A stretch of DNA of 64,000 nucleotides, taken from positions 496,001-560,000 of the forward strand of contig JBDWFY010000011.1 of NCBI GenBank assembly GCA_039976075.1. Reading direction: 5' to 3'. Below the pieces are notes generated by a model. It made no database searches and had not been told where the DNA came from. It saw nothing but the letters and a program-made list of their open reading frames with translations. Positions 43,033 to 52,334 of the stretch are shown piece by piece. This DNA is from JBDWFY01 sp039976075. GTDB taxonomy: Bacteria > Pseudomonadota > Alphaproteobacteria > Rhizobiales > Stappiaceae. Each line of letters opens with the position of its first letter. Position 1 is the stretch's first letter. A program made the position numbers and the translations under genes.

Positions 43033-45138
43033 ATGCGTACTACGATTATAGCGGCGTCAATGGCGGCGGCAGCTCTTTCGATGACCGCAGCCCCAGCCCA
43101 TGCAATGCACATAAAAGATTTCAATCTGGATGACAGAACCGGTGAGCACGAGATTCACGTTCGGTTCGACGCCTCAAAAAACAACTGGGCAAAAGCAACG
43201 TCGAAGTCTGTCACATTCAAACTGCAATGGTATCTGCGTGTCTATTCGCTCAAGGCAATTCAGTCCACCGGAAGCTCCTGGCTTCAGCTGTCGGTCCTCG
43301 GATCGCCGGACGCACTGTATCGTCACACCCTGAAGGAAAATCGATCGCGTACCGGTATTTTGAACAGCAATATCGAGTGGCATGTCCAGAACAAAATCAA
43401 GGTTCCGGGAAAGGATCTCATTCTTGCTCCGTCTGCCGTATCGGCGTGCCAAAAACTCTATGCGCAAGGCAAAAGACCGACTCAATCTCACCGGGTCTAT
43501 ATTGGACAGATCACTACTAAAGCCGAAGCGAACGTCGCCAATCTCGCGGCACTGACATATCAGGTGCGGCATGGGACAAAGACCACGGTCTCGGATGTTT
43601 ATGCCGTGTGTGACAAGGACCCGAACTGGAAGCCGCCGCCCCGGGCCGGTAATCCGCTTCAGATCGCAAATTTTGCCGTGCATCCGCATGGTAACAGCGC
43701 CAGTTGCCCCAAACGGTATGACCTCAAAGTGGTGTTCCGCGCGAAGTGGGCAAAAACCATCAAGTTCCGCGTGCGCAAGTCAGGGCAATTGTCCAAGCTC
43801 CACACAGTGACGCTCGCAAAACAGGGGCAGCATTATCAAGCGCGGTTTGACCAATCCTATGTACTCGACCCAGGTGTCAAAACGTTCCAGATTGAAGTGC
43901 GGGACGGACCGAAAAGCACGGTTATCACCAAGGATGTCATTTGCCCGCCGTTCAAGGTCATTTCGACGTTTTTAAACTACACCCACGGGGCTGAAACCCA
44001 TTGCCCGAAGGTTGTTGCGGAAACAACGACCTTCAAGACGACGCGGCCGGGTTGGATCCGTTATGAGATCAAGCATGAAAGCGGATTCGTCGTGGCAAAA
44101 GGAAAGGCAACGGCAAAACGGTCCGGATCCTCTTATATGGCTGTTGTGACGCGTCAGCTGCCCTTCAAGGAAGCGTTCGATGGACACATGATGGCTGAAG
44201 TCACAGGCCAGAGCGGAGCGAATTCCGGTTGGACGCCCCTTAAAGTGAATTGCCCCAAAGCTCAGGTACATGGCACCGCCACAAATGACCTAGCACCGGA
44301 CAGCAACGGTGGTGATGAGTTGCCGCCGACGCCCTACAAACTGATTGGTGACTTCTCATTCGTCGACCATGGTGCTCCGAAGTGCGCGCGAACCGGAAAA
44401 GCGTTGATCAGCTTCAAAAGCACGAAACCCGATCCTATCGGATATGCGCTGTATTGCCATAACAAGCCGACCATGACGGGTATGGTCCATCCCGTGAAAC
44501 ACGCCAGTGGCGGATATGTCGGCGTGGCGTTGAAGAGTTTCGAAATTTCGAAAACCACGCGCTACACGTGCGAGTTGTGGGCAGGAAAAACGACCCCCAA
44601 ACGGAAGATGTCGCGCAAGTCCCATGCCTTCCACTGCATTTCGCCGGTGGGTGAAACGGGCGCAGTGGACCTCGTCCCTCAGACACGGCCCACAGACACC
44701 CCAAAACGTCGTGAAATTATCGATCATCGCGCAAAGAAGGCTGCGGATGCTGCCAAACGTCGGAAGGTCGCCGAGAAGCGGCGCAAGCAGGCTGCGGATG
44801 CCGCCAAGCGCCGGCAGGTCGCCGAGGAGCGCCGCAAGAAGACCGCGGATGCGGCCAAACGTCGGCAGGTCGCCGAAGACCGCCGCAAGAGGGCGGCAGA
44901 GAAGGCCAAGCGCCGGCAGGTTGCTGAAGATCGTCGCAAGAAAGCTGCGGAAACCGCCAAACGGCGCAAAGTCATCACTGATCGCCGGAAGAAGGCGGCG
45001 GATGCTGCCAAGCGCCGCAGGATTGTTGAAGAACGCAAGAAAAAAGCTGCAGAAACCTCCAAGCGCCGCAAATCTGCGATCCCGGCGAAACGCAAAGTCC
45101 GCGCGCTGAAACTACGCCGGAACAAGGCACGCAGATAG
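43033..45138 (+). CDS. Secreted multidomain protein with a very basic repeat tail
   Basis: A 701-residue protein from ATG 43033. It has a signal peptide (MRTTIIAASMAAAALSMTAA, cleavage after AHA near residue 24), an N-terminal module (about 25-215), and three Cys-bracketed modules of about 100 residues, each starting near a CP or CA pair (SCPKRYDLKVVF, HCPKVVAETTTF, KCARTGKALISF) and ending at a second Cys (VICPPF, VNCPKA, FHCISP). These look like disulfide-closed Ig-like beta-sandwiches. A C-terminal tail (about 557-701) is built of 17-residue repeats rich in Arg, Lys and Ala. I do not recognise the family. The tail could bind nucleic acid, LPS or peptidoglycan outside the cytoplasm. No membrane anchor is visible. 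Confidence 0.75.
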   Translation: MRTTIIAASMAAAALSMTAAPAHAMHIKDFNLDDRTGEHEIHVRFDASKNNWAKATSKSVTFKLQWYLRVYSLKAIQSTGSSWLQLSVLGSPDALYRHTLKENRSRTGILNSNIEWHVQNKIKVPGKDLILAPSAVSACQKLYAQGKRPTQSHRVYIGQITTKAEANVANLAALTYQVRHGTKTTVSDVYAVCDKDPNWKPPPRAGNPLQIANFAVHPHGNSASCPKRYDLKVVFRAKWAKTIKFRVRKSGQLSKLHTVTLAKQGQHYQARFDQSYVLDPGVKTFQIEVRDGPKSTVITKDVICPPFKVISTFLNYTHGAETHCPKVVAETTTFKTTRPGWIRYEIKHESGFVVAKGKATAKRSGSSYMAVVTRQLPFKEAFDGHMMAEVTGQSGANSGWTPLKVNCPKAQVHGTATNDLAPDSNGGDELPPTPYKLIGDFSFVDHGAPKCARTGKALISFKSTKPDPIGYALYCHNKPTMTGMVHPVKHASGGYVGVALKSFEISKTTRYTCELWAGKTTPKRKMSRKSHAFHCISPVGETGAVDLVPQTRPTDTPKRREIIDHRAKKAADAAKRRKVAEKRRKQAADAAKRRQVAEERRKKTADAAKRRQVAEDRRKRAAEKAKRRQVAEDRRKKAAETAKRRKVITDRRKKAADAAKRRRIVEERKKKAAETSKRRKSAIPAKRKVRALKLRRNKARR
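44701..45108 (+). repeat. Eight 51-bp (17-residue) Arg/Lys/Ala coding repeats
   Basis: Units include AKRRQVAEERRKKTADA, AKRRQVAEDRRKRAAEK and AKRRQVAEDRRKKAAET, all exactly 17 residues, from residue 557 to 692; the first and last are more divergent. The pattern predicts one continuous positively charged helix or coiled coil. Central units are nearly identical at DNA level, so copy number could vary between strains. Confidence 0.85.
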
Positions 45139-45165
45139 GCATCAAACGGCTTCCGAAATATCGGG

Positions 45166-45192
45166 AAAGGCATCCACAAGCAGGATGCCTTT
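45166..45192 (+). terminator. Hairpin terminator of the secreted-protein gene
   Basis: A perfect 10-bp stem, AAAGGCATCC (45166-45175) with GGATGCCTTT (45183-45192), lies 27 bases after the stop codon at 45138. The only U-run is the TTT at the end of the stem. It contains an ATG at 45185 that is therefore unlikely to be a gene start. Confidence 0.65.
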
Positions 45193-45214
45193 CACCATGA
45201 TGCGGATGGAACAC

Positions 45215-45679
45215 ATGGCGCAATTCCAGATCACCCCGCTTGCCAATGCAACACAGCGAACGGCGACACAAATCCATGATGTCATGATTGCCGCCTATCG
45301 TACCGAGAGGGAAATACTGGGCATCAGCGAGTTCCCGCCTTTGAACAGGACAATAGAGGGGGTTGCCCGTGCCAAAAGCGCGTTTATCGGAGCACTGCTG
45401 AGAGGGCAGCTGGTGGCGGTGGCTGAGTACGTCTGCGAACCTGGCGAAGATGTCGACATCTGTGCGCTTGTTGTCCTCCCGTCCCACTTTCGCATGGGGC
45501 TTGGGACAGCTCTTCTTCGGAGCATTATCGAGACACATCCCGGTGCGAGGATTATGGTGCAGACAGGTGAATCCAACAGGCTAGCTGTATCGCTCTACGA
45601 AAAACTCGGTTTCCGGATTTCAAGAACCTGGACAGCGGACCGAGCGCTCAGGATGGTGGAACTGGTTCTTATCAGTTGA
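45215..45679 (+). CDS. GNAT family N-acetyltransferase
   Basis: A 154-residue acetyltransferase. The acetyl-CoA site is ALVVLPSHFRMGLGTALLRSI (Q/RxxGxG/A variant RMGLGT), followed by GARIMVQTGESNRLAVSLYEKLGFRISRTW, a standard GNAT ending. Several in-frame ATGs exist. Those at 45185-45206 lie inside or next to the terminator hairpin, so 45215 (MAQFQITPL) is chosen, with modest confidence. The substrate is unknown. Confidence 0.78.
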   Translation: MAQFQITPLANATQRTATQIHDVMIAAYRTEREILGISEFPPLNRTIEGVARAKSAFIGALLRGQLVAVAEYVCEPGEDVDICALVVLPSHFRMGLGTALLRSIIETHPGARIMVQTGESNRLAVSLYEKLGFRISRTWTADRALRMVELVLIS

Positions 45680-45887
45680 GACAGGGCGTCCGGGTCGATC
45701 GGAGGCGAAAAGTTACACGACACGCTTTCCCGTTTATTCCACCTGTTGGAGTGGAAAGAGATGGCCTTGCTATGCCTTTGCAAGTCCTTGCAATCCATTT
45801 TTTGCTGTGACTCTGTCGTCAGATTCGACACTATCACTCATACCATTTGGAATGAATTTGTGAGTCTCCAACCTGGAGCGTGCTGGA

Positions 45888-46571
45888 ATGAGAGAAGCCC
45901 GACCGCAAAAAGGATTTTTTTATCAGGGTCAGTTGTTGCACCTGGTTTGTCTCGTGGTTCTGCTTGGTATGCTCTGTATCGTTGCGCAAATACCGGGATT
46001 TTATGCAGGGTCATTCCTTGGGCTGCCAACCGTTTCCTGGGTGGTTGTTGCCGTCGGTAATGCAATTGCGCATCAGGTATATGTCTGGCTGTGCTGGCGG
46101 CTGGAGCTGGACGGTCAGCGACTGACCCGGTTCTTCGGCAGTCGGGCGTTCCGGCTATATCAGGTTGGTTTTGCATTGCTGATCCTGCTGCGGCCGATAT
46201 TGGCTTTCGCGCTTGGCTGGTCCAACCGGGGGTCACTTCCGATCGAACCGTGGGCAGGCACCGTCATTGCAGCATTCCTGCTACTGCCGTCTCTCTATCT
46301 CGTTTACTGTGTGCGGCGTTATTTCGGGTTCGAGCGCGCTTTTGGAATTGACCATTTTGATGCCTCGTATCGTGACATGCCATTGGTCAGAAAAGGTATT
46401 TTTACATGGACACCCAACGCGATGTACGTGTTCGGCTTTTTCATCCTGTGGGTGCCCGCATTTCTTTTTCAATCGGTTTCAGCGCTGGCCATTGCAGCGT
46501 TCAGCCACCTTTATATCTGGGTGCATTATTACTGCACCGAGAAACCGGACATGAGTAGAATTTACGGATGA
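45888..46571 (+). CDS. Membrane methyltransferase-like protein (isoprenylcysteine/phospholipid methyltransferase fold)
   Basis: A 227-residue protein with about five to six membrane helices and a C-terminal block (YRDMPLVRKGIFTWTPNAMYVFGFF, then WVHYYCTEKPDMSRIYG) resembling the SAM-binding end of the ICMT/PEMT superfamily, where RHP and EE motifs contact the cofactor; here they read RKG-TP and TEKP, so the match is loose. It is convergent with napC, and a link to nitrate reduction is not implied. Lipid or small-molecule methylation is the best guess. Confidence 0.6.
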   Translation: MREARPQKGFFYQGQLLHLVCLVVLLGMLCIVAQIPGFYAGSFLGLPTVSWVVVAVGNAIAHQVYVWLCWRLELDGQRLTRFFGSRAFRLYQVGFALLILLRPILAFALGWSNRGSLPIEPWAGTVIAAFLLLPSLYLVYCVRRYFGFERAFGIDHFDASYRDMPLVRKGIFTWTPNAMYVFGFFILWVPAFLFQSVSALAIAAFSHLYIWVHYYCTEKPDMSRIYG

Positions 46572-46621
46572 ACCGGTGTTTCAACCTTTCCGGGATACGC
46601 TGCAGGATCGCGAGAATCGCC

Positions 46622-47311
46622 TTAGTTGGAGCTGGCGGTTTCGGTGGTTTTTTCGGATGTTAGAGACTTTCCCTTCGCTACCAGCTTGTCGGCGATTTCC
46701 TTGTAGCGCTCCAGATATCCCTCGGGCAGTTTGTGCGCTATGCCCTGATGGCAGTCGATACAGGTCTTGCCTTCATCAAGTGCCCGCTGGTGATTGTCAC
46801 TGGCGCGGGTCTGTTGCTTGGTGAAATCCATATACTCGAATTTATGGCAGTTCCTGCATTCGCGGCTGTCGGTCTTTTTCATGGCTGTCCAGACACTGCT
46901 GGCCATATCGAGGCGATGGTCCTCAAACTTCTGAGGTGTGTCGATTATACCGGTAACGAAGTGACCATAGAGCTCCCAGCTTGCCTGAACCTTGCGGACC
47001 ACCTTGGGTCCCCATTCCTTTGGAACATGGCAATCGGGACAGGTTGCCCGAACACCGGCGGAGTTCTCCTGGTGTATTGTACCCTGATATTCGGCGAAGA
47101 CGTTGTCACGCATCTCGTGGCAGGACACGCAGAAGGCCTCGTTGTTCGTTGCCTCCATCGCCCAGTTAAATCCACCCCAGGAGACAACGCCGATAGCAAT
47201 GCCGCCCAACAGGAGGAAGCCGAATGAAAACGCGGATGTCGGAGTCCAGAAAGCCCGCCAGAGTCGCCTGATGACGCCACGCTTTTTTTCCTGAGCATCA
47301 GTCTTTGACAT
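46622..47311 (-). CDS. napC: Periplasmic nitrate reductase tetraheme cytochrome NapC
   Basis: A 229-residue NapC/NirT-type quinol dehydrogenase with one N-terminal membrane anchor (about 25-48) and four c-heme sites: CVSCH, CPDCH, CRNCH and CIDCH. It takes electrons from membrane quinol and passes them to NapB. It is the last gene of napFDAGHBC, 28 bp behind napB. The C-terminal tail after the last heme is Ser/Thr/Glu-rich and variable. All ligands appear intact. Confidence 0.95.
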   Translation of the reverse strand: MSKTDAQEKKRGVIRRLWRAFWTPTSAFSFGFLLLGGIAIGVVSWGGFNWAMEATNNEAFCVSCHEMRDNVFAEYQGTIHQENSAGVRATCPDCHVPKEWGPKVVRKVQASWELYGHFVTGIIDTPQKFEDHRLDMASSVWTAMKKTDSRECRNCHKFEYMDFTKQQTRASDNHQRALDEGKTCIDCHQGIAHKLPEGYLERYKEIADKLVAKGKSLTSEKTTETASSN

Positions 47312-47339
47312 GATGATATTCCTTGCAAGTATGTCAGGC

Positions 47340-47771
47340 CTAGTTGTTGCCGGCGGCGTTGAAATCGTTATCGATCAAAGCTGGTGTATTTGCCTGGGGA
47401 ACATGACACTGGGTGCAGAACCAGCGCGAGCCGGACACTTCGTTCAACTGATTGCCGTCGCGATCCTGGTAATGGGTCATCGACAGGGTCGGCGCTCTGC
47501 GTTCTGCTGCATTCGTCCAGTCGTGGCAGGACAGGCAGCGATTGGCCTTGAGATCGACCTGATAATTATCGATGGAATGGGGGATCAGTGGCGGTTGTTG
47601 CCGGTAATTGCGTGAAAAGCGCCCTTCATCAAGCTGGTAAGTGTTCAGTGGTGCTTCTTCCTCGTCTACTGCGGCATCGCGCAAGGTCGTTACGGATTGC
47701 GCGAAACCGGGGCTCAAGAGTGCAAACAGCACGGCGGTTACGATTGCACTCAGGATCAGTTGCTTCTTCAT
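47340..47771 (-). CDS. napB: Periplasmic nitrate reductase diheme cytochrome NapB
   Basis: A 143-residue protein with a signal peptide (MKKQLILSAIVTAVLFALL, cleavage after GFA near residue 24) and two c-type heme sites, CLSCH and CTQCH. The motif RQQPPLIPHSIDNYQVDLKANRCLSCHDW, given here in part, is the NapB hallmark. It is the small subunit of the periplasmic NapAB complex and receives electrons from NapC. It is 20 bp downstream of napH. Confidence 0.95.
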   Translation of the reverse strand: MKKQLILSAIVTAVLFALLSPGFAQSVTTLRDAAVDEEEAPLNTYQLDEGRFSRNYRQQPPLIPHSIDNYQVDLKANRCLSCHDWTNAAERRAPTLSMTHYQDRDGNQLNEVSGSRWFCTQCHVPQANTPALIDNDFNAAGNN

Positions 47772-47791
47772 CTTGCGTCTCCGTTACTGCC

Positions 47792-48715
47792 TCAGGCTGC
47801 GTGACGCGCCTTGGGAATTGGGTTTGGCTTCTGCCGTTCCGGCCTTACCGGGGCCGGGCGTCGATCAAAGCGGTGAGTGAATTGGAATACATCCGGGCCA
47901 CAGACATCGACGCAGCGGCCGCAATTGGTGCAATCGGCAGACAGGATCAAAGGCGTGTCGTCTGCTGTGCCGCGCAACGCCGGTGTAATGACATGCATTT
48001 CCGGGCAGACCGCAAAGCAGTCCATGCAATCGTCGCAGGCCGCGCGGTTGCGGGCTGATACGCGCAGCACGGACTTCTGACCAAGCAAACTGTAAAAGCT
48101 GCCTACCGGGCAAAGATGGCTGCACCAGCCTCGACGCGACACGAAGAGGTCGAAAAGAAACACGGCCAGCACGAAGGTCCAGGCAAATCCAACGCCGAAT
48201 ATCAGGCCGCGATGCAGCATCGAAATTGGGTTCACGACCTCCCATGCGATGGTGCCGGTGACACCGGAGACGACAAGTACCATGCCCAGCACCCAGTGGC
48301 GCGTGCTGCGCTTGGGTTGCCAGCCCTTGGGCATGTCAAGTTTCTCATGCAGCCAATGGGCTGCGTCGGTAACCGGATTGATCGGGCAGACCCAGGAACA
48401 ATAAACACGCCCACCAATCAGTGCGTACGTGATGCCGACAATCAGTGCGCCCAGCAAAGCCGTCAGTTCCGACCAATGTCCGGCGATCAGGGACTGTACG
48501 GTAATAAGCGGATCAGTGAGGGGGAGAATATCGAAGGTGAGCGAGCCGGACAGATTGCCCTTTACCCACCAGATCCCGAACCATGGGCCGAGCAGGAACA
48601 GCACAAGGAAACCTGCCTGGCTTGTCCGGCGCAAGATCAGATATTTATGGGCGCGCAGCCAGCCTTTGCTCGCAATTGCGTCCTGGCCGACACGAAGGCC
48701 GATTTTTCTGCTCAT
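47792..48715 (-). CDS. napH: Quinol dehydrogenase membrane component NapH
   Basis: A 307-residue protein with four membrane helices, two cytoplasmic Cys motifs near helix ends (CSWVCP and CSHLCP) and two C-terminal [4Fe-4S] sites (CDDCMDCFAVCPE and CTNCGRCVDVCGPD). With NapG it forms an alternative quinol-oxidising route to NapA. Its ATG overlaps the napG stop by four bases (ATGA). It ends with a Pro/Arg-rich tail. Confidence 0.94.
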   Translation of the reverse strand: MSRKIGLRVGQDAIASKGWLRAHKYLILRRTSQAGFLVLFLLGPWFGIWWVKGNLSGSLTFDILPLTDPLITVQSLIAGHWSELTALLGALIVGITYALIGGRVYCSWVCPINPVTDAAHWLHEKLDMPKGWQPKRSTRHWVLGMVLVVSGVTGTIAWEVVNPISMLHRGLIFGVGFAWTFVLAVFLFDLFVSRRGWCSHLCPVGSFYSLLGQKSVLRVSARNRAACDDCMDCFAVCPEMHVITPALRGTADDTPLILSADCTNCGRCVDVCGPDVFQFTHRFDRRPAPVRPERQKPNPIPKARHAA

Positions 48716-49518
48716 GGCTGTACCACCGGAAGTTTGGACACCGGCTCAAATCCGCCGGGGGCAGCAAGATTGTCTGTGCCGGGGCCGGGCAGGCGGTCAG
48801 GCAAATCGATGAGCTCGTCGACCAGGGGATTGGGATCTTCCCAGCCCAATTTGTAATGTTCGGCCGCATCAACTCTGGCGATCCGCTGGGGCAGCACCTT
48901 GATGGCGCTTTCCGGCAGCACGCAGGATTTTTCGCATTTTCCGCAACCCGTACAGGCTTCGGCATGCACTGTCGGCATGAAGATGGTGTGATGACCGGAG
49001 CGCTTGTTATGTTCAAGCTCCAGTGTGATGGCCTTGTCGATCACCGGGCAGACCCGGTAGCAAACATCACACCGCAGTCCCAGCGCGTTGAGGCAGTGTT
49101 CTTCGTCGATCAGAACCGCCACGCCCATATCCGCATCGTCAATATCTGTCAGTCCCTTGTCGAGCGCACCGGTGGGGCAGGCAGCCACGCAGGGGATGTC
49201 ATCGCACATCTCGCACGGGACATCGCGCGCGGTGAAAAACGGTGTACCGGTCGCCGCGCCATCCACGCCCAGCTCGGCAAGTACCAGCGTATCGTAGGGG
49301 CAGTCACGCACGCACAGACCGCAGCGGATGCAGGCAGCCAGAAAATCCCTTTCCGGCAGCGCACCGGGTGGCCGGATCGCCTGGGTCGGCAAAGCGCGGG
49401 CGTCGGAAATCAACTTGGTGAGCGCAAGACCGCCCAGCGCGCAACCGGCCACTGCTCGAGCCGCGTCCTTGAGGAAGCGGCGCCGGTCAGTTTTTGAAGG
49501 GGTGCGTCTGGCGGACAT
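48712..49518 (-). CDS. napG: Ferredoxin-type protein NapG
   Basis: A 268-residue Tat-exported iron-sulfur protein. The Tat signal is DRRRFLKDAARAVAG, followed by four [4Fe-4S] sites: CIRCGLCVRDCP, CEMCDDIPCVAACP, CDVCYRVCP with an upstream Cys, and CTGCGKCEKSC. It relays electrons from NapH to the periplasmic NapAB complex. The C-terminal extension (about 230-268) is Pro-rich. It overlaps napH by four bases, with 34 bp to napA. Confidence 0.94.
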   Translation of the reverse strand: MSARRTPSKTDRRRFLKDAARAVAGCALGGLALTKLISDARALPTQAIRPPGALPERDFLAACIRCGLCVRDCPYDTLVLAELGVDGAATGTPFFTARDVPCEMCDDIPCVAACPTGALDKGLTDIDDADMGVAVLIDEEHCLNALGLRCDVCYRVCPVIDKAITLELEHNKRSGHHTIFMPTVHAEACTGCGKCEKSCVLPESAIKVLPQRIARVDAAEHYKLGWEDPNPLVDELIDLPDRLPGPGTDNLAAPGGFEPVSKLPVVQP

Positions 49519-49552
49519 GACTTACGTTCCAGCTCTTTTCCGGGTTTTCGGG

Positions 49553-52048
49553 TTATGCGCGTTCGACTTTGCAGGCGCACTTCTTGAAGTCTGTCTCCTT
49601 GGAGATCGGACAGGTCGCATCGAGCGTCAGTTTGTTCGTCAACTGGCCCTCATCGAACCACGGCATGAACACAACGCCGGGAGGCATCTTGTTGCGGCCA
49701 CGGGTCTCGACCCGGCTGAGCACCCGGCCTCTGCGCGTTGAGATCTCGATCTCCTGTCCACGTCGCAACCCGCGCGCCTTTGCATCGTCGGGATGCATGA
49801 ACACAACCGCAGCGGGGAACGAACGGTGCAATTCAGGCACGCGCCGTGTCATGGAACCGGAATGCCAGTGCTCCAGCACCCGACCGGTTACGAGCCACAG
49901 GTCGAAATCGGCATCGGGGCTTTCGGCGGCAGGTTCATAAGGCGCAAAGATGATATTCGCGCGACCATCCTTCTTGCCGTAGAATTTGACGCCTTCGCCT
50001 TCCTTCACATAGGGGTCATACCCTTCGCGGAAGCGGTACAGCGTCTCCTTGCCGTCAACCACCGGCCAGCGCAGGCCCCGGGATTTGTGGTAGGTATGGA
50101 AGTCGGCCAGATCATGGGCATGACCGCGTCCGAATGCGGCATATTCCTCGAATAATCCCTTTTGCACGTAGAAGCCGAAATCTTCGCTTTCGTGGTTCTC
50201 GAAGCCTTCATTGACTTCAGAGACCGGGAATTTATCGACCGAGCCGTTCAGATACAGCACTTCATAAAGCGTCTTGCCGCGTAACTCGGGTTTGAGCGCG
50301 AGCAATTCTTCCGGCCAGACTTCTTCGGTCTTGAAGCGTTTGGAGAATTCCATCACCTGCCAGACGTCGGACTTGGCTTCGCCGGGCGCACGGACCTGCT
50401 GATTCCAGAACTGCGTGCGGCGTTCGGCATTCCCGTAGGCGCCTTCCTTTTCTACCCACATGGCGGTTGGCAGGATCAGGTCTGCAGCAAGCGCGGTCAC
50501 AGTCGGATAAGGGTCCGACACGGTTATGAAGTTTTCGGGGTTCCGGTAGCCGGGATACCCTTCATCATTCATGTTGGGCGCAGCTTGCAGGTTGTTGGTG
50601 CACTGTACCCAATGGCAGTTCAGCTTGCCGTCTTTGAGCATCCTGTGCTGCAGGACCGCGTGGAAACCCGGTTTTGCGGGGATCGTGCCCTTGGGGATGC
50701 CCCATGCTGTCTCGCAGATATCCCGGTGCGCTTCATTCATCACCACCATGTCGGCCGGCAGGCGATGCGCAAAGGTACCAACCTCGCGGGCTGTGCCGCA
50801 GGCAGAGGGCTGACCGGTCAGCGAAAACGGAGAGTTGCCCGGCTCTGAAATTTTTCCCACCAGCAGATGCACGTTGTACATCAGGCTGTTCACCCATGAG
50901 CCGCGTGTGTGCTGATTGAAGCCCATGGTCCACAGGCTCATCACCTTGCGGGTCGGATCGGCATATTGTTGGGCCAGACGCTCCAGCTTTGCCGCCGGGA
51001 CACCGGACAGTTCCGATACTTTTTCAAGGGTATATTCGCTGACGGCAGCAGCATATTCCTCAAAGGTGATGGGGGTCAGCTTGCCATGCTTGCCTTCATG
51101 GGCGGGGTTGGCAGCGGCCTGCTCAAGTTCGTGCGTCGGGCGCAGACCGTAGCCGATATCGGTATTGGTCTTGGTGATATTGACGTGGTTTTTGACAAAC
51201 TCTTCGTTCACTGCACCGTTCTGGATAATGTAATTTGCGATGTAATTCAGGATCGCAAGATCAGTTTGCGGCGTGAAGATCATGCCATTATCGGCCAGCT
51301 CAAAAGAGCGGTGTTCAAACGTCGAAAGCACGTGCACTTCGGCACCGGGCTTGGTCAAACGGGTATCTGTCAGCCGCGACCACAGGATCGGATGCATCTC
51401 AGACATGTTTGAACCCCAGAGCACGAACGTGTCGGCATGCTCCAGATCGTCATAACAGCCCATCGGCTCATCAATGCCGAAGGTCCTGATGAAGGAGGCC
51501 ACGGCAGAGGCCATGCAGTGCCGGGCGTTCGGGTCTATATTGTTTGAGCGCAGGCCTGCCTTCATGAATTTCGCGGCGGCATAGCCTTCCCAGACGGTCC
51601 ACTGGCCAGAGCCGAACATCGACACGGCGGTCGGACCTTTCTCCTTTGTGGCCTTCTTCCACTGATCGGCCATGACATCGAAGGCTTCGTCCCAGCTGAC
51701 CGGCTCGAATTCACCGTTTTTGTCATAGACACCACCGCTCTTGCGCAACAATGGTGTGGTCAGGCGATCAGAGCCGTACATGATCTTGGAAAGGAAGTAT
51801 CCTTTGATACAGTTCAGTCCGCGGTTTACCGGGGCTTCAGGGTCGCCTTGCGTTGCAACGACCCGGCCGTCCTTGACCCCCACCAGCACGGAACATCCCG
51901 TTCCGCAAAACCGGCATGCGGCCTTATCCCATCGGATATCAGTGGCTCTGGCTTGAGCGTTGGCCAGATGTGGCAGAGAAATCCCCGCGGCGGATGCGGT
52001 CGCAGCGGCTGCGCTAGCCTTCAGGAAAGTGCGTCGCGACGTGGTCAT
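49553..52048 (-). CDS. napA: Periplasmic nitrate reductase catalytic subunit NapA
   Basis: An 831-residue molybdoenzyme of normal length that reduces nitrate to nitrite. It has a Tat signal (TSRRTFLKASAAAATASAAG), one [4Fe-4S] site (CRFCGTGCSVLVGVKDGRVV, then NCIKG), and the Mo-coordinating Cys in DEPMGCYDDLEHAD. Bis-MGD binding runs across the rest of the protein to the C-terminal LTNKLTLDATCPISKETDFK. It is the third gene of the operon, 16 bp behind napD, its maturation chaperone. Confidence 0.97.
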   Translation of the reverse strand: MTTSRRTFLKASAAAATASAAGISLPHLANAQARATDIRWDKAACRFCGTGCSVLVGVKDGRVVATQGDPEAPVNRGLNCIKGYFLSKIMYGSDRLTTPLLRKSGGVYDKNGEFEPVSWDEAFDVMADQWKKATKEKGPTAVSMFGSGQWTVWEGYAAAKFMKAGLRSNNIDPNARHCMASAVASFIRTFGIDEPMGCYDDLEHADTFVLWGSNMSEMHPILWSRLTDTRLTKPGAEVHVLSTFEHRSFELADNGMIFTPQTDLAILNYIANYIIQNGAVNEEFVKNHVNITKTNTDIGYGLRPTHELEQAAANPAHEGKHGKLTPITFEEYAAAVSEYTLEKVSELSGVPAAKLERLAQQYADPTRKVMSLWTMGFNQHTRGSWVNSLMYNVHLLVGKISEPGNSPFSLTGQPSACGTAREVGTFAHRLPADMVVMNEAHRDICETAWGIPKGTIPAKPGFHAVLQHRMLKDGKLNCHWVQCTNNLQAAPNMNDEGYPGYRNPENFITVSDPYPTVTALAADLILPTAMWVEKEGAYGNAERRTQFWNQQVRAPGEAKSDVWQVMEFSKRFKTEEVWPEELLALKPELRGKTLYEVLYLNGSVDKFPVSEVNEGFENHESEDFGFYVQKGLFEEYAAFGRGHAHDLADFHTYHKSRGLRWPVVDGKETLYRFREGYDPYVKEGEGVKFYGKKDGRANIIFAPYEPAAESPDADFDLWLVTGRVLEHWHSGSMTRRVPELHRSFPAAVVFMHPDDAKARGLRRGQEIEISTRRGRVLSRVETRGRNKMPPGVVFMPWFDEGQLTNKLTLDATCPISKETDFKKCACKVERA

Positions 52049-52064
52049 GATGATGTCTCCAGTC

Positions 52065-52334
52065 TCAGTGACAAGGGGCCGATGCGCTCTGAGCGGTGTC
52101 GGTGAGCTCTTCGAAATGGTGGTAGGTGAGTGTGACGGTCAAAACGCCGGGGATCTGGTGCATGTCCATGATCTGCTCCGATGCGCGTTTGGTCTTTGTA
52201 TCTTCAACCGTGACCACGATGCGCCCTGCGTCATGGCCATGAACCTCGCTTCCTTCAGCGGTCTCAATAGCGGCGATCACGTCAGCGACCCGGTTCAGTG
52301 TTGCGTGCACAAGGCACCCGCAGATATTGATCAT
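52065..52334 (-). CDS. napD: Chaperone NapD
   Basis: An 89-residue protein that binds the Tat signal of NapA and prevents export before cofactor loading. It begins MINICGCLVHATLNRVADVI, containing the conserved C-L-V/I-H block, with GRIVVTVEDT and PGVLTVTLTYHHFEE following. ATG 52334 overlaps the napF stop by four bases (ATGA), which fixes the start even though the frame is open much further upstream. Confidence 0.92.
   Translation of the reverse strand: MINICGCLVHATLNRVADVIAAIETAEGSEVHGHDAGRIVVTVEDTKTKRASEQIMDMHQIPGVLTVTLTYHHFEELTDTAQSASAPCH

Noticed and set aside
44701..45108. CRISPR array or minisatellite outside genes
   Set aside because: The 51-bp period is in frame with a 701-residue secreted protein and units are contiguous without spacers.
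45888..46571. NnrU-like denitrification protein
   Set aside because: Although next to nap, it is convergent with napC and its C-terminal end fits the ICMT/PEMT methyltransferase fold better; the NnrU pattern is not evident.
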